Shown here: piece after piece, positions 58,563 through 64,000 of the stretch
How positions within the stretch are numbered: position 1 is the first letter of the stretch
How the letters are laid out: each line of letters opens with the position of its first letter
Origin: Talinum fruticosum
Lineage: Eukaryota; Streptophyta; Magnoliopsida; Caryophyllales; Talinaceae
NCBI GenBank assembly: GCA_021018815.1
Contig: JAITYX010000007.1
Coordinates: 248,001-312,000, forward strand
DNA: 64,000 bases
Direction: 5' to 3'
Program-made: the position numbers and the translations under genes
The notes under the pieces: model-generated
Told to the model about the DNA's origin: nothing
Seen by the model: the letters and a program-made list of their open reading frames with translations, nothing else
Databases searched by the model: none

Positions 58563-60089
58563 TGAAGACTCGGACACTCGCTCTATATCTTTCTGAGTCA
58601 TGCAAAAGGAATCAGGTATAACGATGTCATTTATATAGAGTTTTGATTCCAAGGCATTCTCTCGTGTCTTAGAAACTTACTTGAGTTAAAAAGTATCTTT
58701 TCTATGCGATTCGGCCTTCACATATCTCTTTAATCGCTTTTCAGTTAGCAACTCGGAAAACTTGTTCTTTATTCCGAGTCCACTCTCACTCGTAGTCTAA
58801 CTTGTGGCTATTTACTCTATTGTTTGCAGAATCAGCATTCGTAGTTCATTTCATGCTTAGTCTATATCAAGTTTTTCTATCTCTACTATTTGATTAGAAC
58901 TTGATTCCTTGCTTAAGACTAAGTATTATGGAATTCCGAGTATCATGGATATTAGACTCAGAAAATTCCATTTCTTCTCCGACTTAGATAATCTGTTGGT
59001 TAATTATCATGATTATTTTATTATCTCGTGTCTAACCTTGGACCAAAGTACTCTATACTTTGAGAACCGAAGGTGTTTTACTTTTGTAGGTTATTCAATC
59101 GAGGATATCTTTTCAAACTACAAAAGTAGCCGGCTTCGTAACGTCAAATCACCAGCGAGATATGGCTTTTCACCTTCCCTCGCTTTAGTCCCGTAAGATT
59201 GTGTCGAAACTGCTCGCTTCCATATCCGGAAAACTGGAACGTCAAGCTTAACGGTGGTTTTCACCACACTTTTCAAGACACAACCAATGGTTTTGGGACT
59301 TCCAAGAGAGTTAAACCGTTGTCCAACGTCCATATTTCAACGGATACTTTCCGAGTGACTCGGAAAGCCTTTCACAACGAGTCACGAGAGGACTCTCGGT
59401 CAGCAAATGAAGATAACGGCTACTCGCCTGGTCATCTATAAATGGAAGCCACTTCACAAGACTTGAAGGTTACCGAACATATTGTCTATACACTTACTTG
59501 ATAGAAGTCATTGTATTTACTCTCAATCTTCAACTTACAACTCCCACTCGTAATTCATTACTTTCGAGTTGTAAGGTCTTGTACTTCGTTACAAACACTT
59601 CTTACATTCTTTGTAAGGTCCCTTGACTAAGCCGTAAGGGTTAACTCAGCTTAGTTGTCCCTAGCTGTAAGGGTTATCTCAGCTAGGAAGTACTAGATCG
59701 GATAAGGGAATTTCGAGTCTAGGAAAACTTGTATAGAGTTGTCCAAGGGAGCAACTCGGGTTCGATCAAGTTCACGGTATTTTGTGGACTCAAAATAGTG
59801 GATTTGACTTCGTGTCTGGATTGACACGGGCCGTGGTTTTCTACCCCAGGAGGGTTTCCACGTAAAATCTCTGTGTTCACTTTCCGAGTTCATTCTAGGC
59901 TCGGACGGCCTTAGTGCTCTTGCTTTTTCGATTCACCGACTTCGAGTCCAATCTTTTCGACTCTGTCTTTAGACTCGGAATCTGTCTTTGCAACATTTCT
60001 GCACAAAAGTGCAAATTTTCTAAAAGAATTTTCTATCACCCTATTCACCCCCTCTAGGGTGACTCGGACTCTCCCCGAGCAAACCTTCA
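58563..60089 (+). repeat. 3' LTR of Sirevirus copy B
   Basis: 1527 bp, TGAAGACTCGG...GCAAACCTTCA, followed by the target duplication CTTTG (60090-60094). Confidence 0.95.
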
Positions 60090-60094
60090 CTTTG

Positions 60095-60985
60095 TTATCT
60101 ATGTGGTTACTTGCATTATTAAGGGACATCAAAGTCTAAAGGTTAATCATCTTGTGCTTGAAAAGTGTTTTCAATTTGTAAGAGGTGAAGAACCCGAATT
60201 GGTGTAAATATACATTGGATAGTTTGGTTAAGTGTACGGACACATGGAAGCTTAAACCAAATTGAATATTTAGAGGCCCAATTCTATTCTTGATGGTAAA
60301 TACTCTAATTCATATAAATTTTTAGAGTACAATGTGTTTTTTTTTTTTTTTTTGTAGAAATTTATGTTCTAATGATCTCTTTTCTTCTTTATCTTAAATT
60401 ATAGCTTTGCTATGTGGATCGTGTCTTCTTCAAAACAAGAGTGATTGGAAGGAAATTTCCTATATTATTAAATTGGACTGGGAAAGATATTTTGGATAGA
60501 ATGAATTATGAAATGAAATCTGTTGGGTGCTTTGGAAAAGGGGTTGTAGATGATAGAATTGTGGTACCGAATTCATGAGAATGTGACATTCAAGATGAAG
60601 TTGATGAAGAGGTTAGGTCAAAAAAGATATTGACAATGTATCCCCTTTCATGTTATCTTTTTGTCTTTTGCGAGTGTACCTTTTGTCATGTGCAGGGTAC
60701 CTTTTGGCTTCTGCAAGGTCCTTTTCTTTTTCTTTTTTTTTTTTTTTGCAGGCATGCATTCATAAAGTTTCTACGTCGGTGAAGAACTTTTTGAATGCTT
60801 TAGTTGATGTTGTTCGATCGGTTGGTAAGGCACATAGGATGTTTCCAAGTGAGTTCCGCCATGTCCAAAGTTGAAGGTACTTTGGTGGATGTATTAATTC
60901 GGTGCTCGAAAATTGGAAGTTTTTAAGGACGTAGCTGGTCCATCTGCTCAATGCGAAAATCTTCATGGTGGTGAACGTGAAAATC
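60095..60985 (+). pseudogene. Plant mobile-domain/Ulp1-associated gene, 3' part, disrupted
   Basis: Continuation of the gene at 46845 beyond the Sirevirus. Exonic readings: YVVTCIIKGHQSLKVNHLVL (60100-60160), then YVDRVFFKTRVIGRKFPILL followed by NW and GCFGKGVVDDR (60411-60560), then a piece starting KVSTSVKNFLNAL (60755-60870) after a ttttgcag acceptor, and ARKLEVFKDVAG near 60905. The pattern L-Y-x-D-R-V ... FP ... W ... GxFGxG is characteristic of this plant domain. The frame is interrupted by stops and presumed introns, and the region ends at a gypsy LTR. Confidence 0.5.
60645..60720. repeat. GGTACCTTTTGTC repeats, second cluster
   Basis: Three units like those at 48430-48620 (gtaccttttgtcatgtgcag and variants), followed by a T/C tract and a splice acceptor-like ttttgcag. 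Confidence 0.65.
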
Positions 60986-63204
60986 TGATATAGGAAAACA
61001 AGCACCTCCTTTAAGTCAAGATAAGGACTATCCCCAAGGCTTAAAGCCTTAAAACCCTACATAAAGCCATAATAAAACTCAACGAACCACATGCTCGGAG
61101 TATACAACTCAACGACCACACGCCGGAGTCCAAGCAATCATGTGACAAACTTAAAACGATCTAAATGGTTCGTGGCACATTGGGTACAAACTATATGAAC
61201 TGAATTACAAAGTACAATACTTGGGAATATAAGAAATACACATCCGTAACTCGAATCACTCGGCAAGCAGCAAATAGCAATCAGCGGAGTCCAGAATAAG
61301 CTAAGTACCGCACACATCTCCCGAGAATGCACCCGCAACACTGGGGGAAAGGGGGAAATTTGTGGGGGTGAGCAATAAACCACGGGCTCACCGGAAGTCT
61401 TACACCCTTAAAATGGAAATTCTTTACACATACTATTCATACTAATGAAATCGGTGAAAACGTAATAACATAATACAAATCTAGATACTTTTAATGAAAT
61501 CTCTTGCAATGTAGATATCATGACTCTTTAAGCATTTAAAAGCACGATTTCACATTCATGAATAATTCTTTTGGGACTGAATCAACTTTCAACAAGGTGG
61601 GACAACCACCTACACTTTCTTTCAAAGGCTTTCAATCGGAAAGTGAATCATTTCTACTAAATCACTTTTCATGACTCATTTTCAATGAATCTCTTTTGGT
61701 GAATCACTTCCCATGTTGGAGACTCAAACTAGCACTTCGCAATTTCTCATAGTTTATCTCGATTTCTCTGGTTTCTCCGGGCGTGACCCCAAATAAAGGC
61801 TCCGGGACCTATCTAGGAAGATTCCAATCGGGCATCTCGCTACATAGGACCCCTAGCTAGTCGCCCATAGCTAGAATCCTTCCTTGTGCTAAACGATCCA
61901 AGTAAAGTCGATTCACAACAATTTCTTTAACACGTTCACTCATCAAGCTTGTTTCAAACAGCATTCTCACATCAATTTCACTTCTTAAAAGTACGTTTTC
62001 ACGTTTGAAAAGCGTATATCACACAAGTCACATTCAAGTATCATTTTACGTAAAACATAGAACTTCTTTCAAAACCAACTTTTGAACAACGTTTAACACA
62101 ATCACTTGCATAGATAGCCACAATTCAACACGAGATAGTCATTCTCAGCTTCTCTCCAACTAAACCTTTCTCAATTCTCCCATTTAGTAAGATTAATTCC
62201 TTTTCCCGAGCCACAATAACCACGAGTAGGTACCACCTAATTCAAACGTCTCAACTTCTCACAATTCCTTGTCTTTACCTCAATTCCTCATTTTATGTCT
62301 CTACTTTATAAATCAACTTCTTTTGCCCACACTAAACCATATGACTCTTAATCTCACTTTATCACTTAAATTCCTCCCGCTATGCTTATCTTCAAACTGG
62401 ATTTAATCTCAAGGACTTAGATATATTCTAAACTCAATTTAACCTTAGAATTCCCAGCTCGCTATTTCTTTACTTCAATTATGTGTTAATCAAGATGAAG
62501 TCACACCCCTTCTCTATACTCATATCATTGTTCCCCAACACGCTTCGTTACCTTCCAACGCAAGAACATTGGACATCTCTATGGTTTAACTGAAGCATCA
62601 ATTCCCCATTTACACCCAATTCACCACTTCTTCATCCTTAAGTGGTATTTGAGATCTTCACAATACTTTGTATACCTACGCAACCTAACTCCTTTTAAAC
62701 TTTCAACATCTCAGCTCAGCTCTAACCAACTACTAAGCTCCTTCGGGTTTCGATTCGGACTTAAGAATTCAATTCAATTTTCTCATAACCTAATTCAGCC
62801 TAATCACTTCATAGCTTCATTTTATCACATAAACATTCAATATTCACAACAAAAATCATTTGGGTTTCGAAATTACTAATAGTTTAGAGTATAAGACTAC
62901 CCACCTTGAGTTTTTACGGTCCGAGAAGTGGATTGAGTGTTCTGCGTTCGCGTTTGATTTCACGTCCGGTCCTCACTTGCTCGCCCTCCGGTCCTTCTCC
63001 CTTGTCGTCGTCCCTTTTTCCCGGTTTGCGGTTCCTGGTATCTCGATCTCTTGCTCATCCGCCTCTGTTTCGGGTCCTCTTTCGCCTTTCACTCTGTCCT
63101 AGCCTCTCGTCTTCTTCTTTCGCTCGCCGCTTACTCGCGTCACCGACCGCCATCTTTTGGGTATGCGACGGTCGACGGCCTCGCTAGGCCTCCTTGGCCC
63201 TTGC

Positions 63205-63258
<54 letters not shown>

Positions 63259-63805
63259 CTCTGTTCTCCCTCGCTCTCTCGATCCTTGGTTCCAGACTTC
63301 TCAATCCCTTCCTCTTTCTTGCTCTCGTCCTCCCTCTCTTCCCCTTTGATTTCCCTACTCCTCTCGCTCTCTGCTTCCCTTCTCTGTCTCCGATTCTCGC
63401 TTCTTTATTTCAATCCCAAGCTTTCTCTCTCTCTCTCTATCTGCTGGTTCGACTCTTTCTCCCGTGGCCACTCAAGAACCAGCCACCACATCCATTATTA
63501 CACTAATCCAACTCCTTATTTCCCCTTTTCCTTTTCTTTTGTTAATCTTCACAATAATTAAACCCACATATGTAGCATAAACGGTCTCGGGTTTTTATTT
63601 CGCTAATCCAGGCGGAAAATTCGAAGGAAGGAATTAATATGCTTCACTAATAATAGTTACGTGAATTAATAATAATTCGCTCGAATAAGTTAACGAATAT
63701 ATACCCGCGTATATATTTTAGTTATTCGACCTACTCTATTTAATTAAAACTAAATAATTAACTTTAACTCATATAACTACCTAACCCAAAATTAAGGATC
63801 TTACA
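60986..63805 (-). repeat. 3' LTR of a Ty3/gypsy element (about 2.8 kb)
   Basis: On the minus strand it starts TGTAAGATCC at 63805, directly after a polypurine-like TTTTAACGGGGAAGAAA, and probably ends CCTATATCA at 60986. The inner start is well supported; the outer end is a guess (candidate 5-bp flank AAATC). It contains a CT microsatellite and a CT-rich region (62940-63560). Ser/Leu-rich open frames there are not genes. Confidence 0.6.
63207..63256. repeat. (CT)n microsatellite
   Basis: About 48 bp of uninterrupted CT inside the gypsy LTR; shorter CT runs at 63421-63440. Confidence 0.9.
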
Positions 63806-64000
63806 TTTCTTCCCCGTTAAAAGAATTTTGCCCTCGAAATTCGGAACAAGTGGGTAGTACCCGAAACGAGTAAGATGTAGGCATATGTACCTAGAGCACA
63901 CTCATACACTTGATACGAAAGGGAACTCAATTAGGTAGCCACGGTTATCGGAATCCCTCGGGAGTCTCTATGGGTTAATGAGTTCCATCCTCCTTTCTAC
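63806..64000 (-). mobile_element. Gypsy (chromovirus-like) internal region, pol 3' end and polypurine tract
   Basis: The minus strand reads TTCGAGGGCAAAATTCTTTTAACGGGGAAGAAA up to the LTR. This is the usual end of plant chromovirus-type pol running into the polypurine tract. The rest of the element lies beyond the window. Confidence 0.5.

Larger units (their letters stand above)
49316..60089 (+). mobile_element. Sirevirus-type Ty1/copia element, copy B (10,774 bp)
   Basis: Complete from LTR to LTR: 5' LTR 49316-50841, primer-binding site, gag, pol, extra gene, polypurine tract, 3' LTR 58563-60089. The perfect 5-bp target duplication CTTTG lies at 49311-49315 and 60090-60094. Same family as copy A by LTR ends, gene order and extra gene. 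It is inserted in an exon of the plant-mobile-domain-type gene. Coding regions are heavily broken, many breaks at CTCGTAA or CTCG sites. Confidence 0.95.

Noticed and set aside
62930..63561. Long Ser/Leu/Arg-rich open frames
   Set aside because: CT-microsatellite-driven frames inside a gypsy LTR, open in several frames at once.

Overview
This is a plant nuclear window, almost certainly eudicot. It is AT-rich, spliceosomal introns are recognisable, and most of it is nested transposable elements (Sirevirus-type Ty1/copia, Ty3/gypsy, Mutator-like, hAT, CACTA and SINE). I see no rRNA, tRNA gene, organellar insertion or bacterial feature. The species cannot be fixed from the sequence.

Layout. 1-2647: 5' half of a decayed Mutator-like transposase (minus strand). 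2675-4612: two non-autonomous hAT-type elements built from CCGAA-like arrays, the second with a perfect 8-bp target duplication. 5312-6851: solo LTR related to the Sireviruses. 7369-18325: Sirevirus copy A (minus), complete from LTR to LTR with target duplication TTCCT. 18326-20070: CACTA-type terminus with possible captured exons. 20071-33408: nested pile. A gypsy LTR, leader and gag start are cut by a third Sirevirus 5' LTR; that LTR is cut by a 2.3-kb LTR-like insertion (target duplication ATCAC), and its gag is cut by a gypsy-type gag-protease element without reverse transcriptase (minus). 34096-45945: the one clear host gene, a seven-exon alpha-type carbonic anhydrase (plus) whose introns hold a SINE, MITE-like elements and microsatellites. 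46845-49315 and 60095-60985: a degenerate plant-mobile-domain/Ulp1-associated gene split by Sirevirus copy B (49316-60089, plus, target duplication CTTTG). 60986-64000: 3' LTR and pol end of another gypsy element (minus).

Two points deserve attention. First, both full Sireviruses carry, between pol and the 3' LTR, an additional sense gene with its own TATA box about 256 bp upstream of the ATG. It resembles the plant 'putative transposon protein' family with a coiled coil and acidic tail, and shows no membrane or signal segment. Second, within the elements many CAG, CTG and CGG trinucleotides are altered in a stereotyped way (for example CAGA or CGGA to CGTA, CTG to CTCG). These changes hit the primer-binding sites, the gag zinc knuckle, the protease site and the paired LTRs, and create in-frame TAA codons. 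CHG sites are the heavily methylated sites of plant transposons, so a methylation-linked base-calling artefact is the simplest reading. The two single-base frame breaks in the carbonic anhydrase gene may also be sequence errors.
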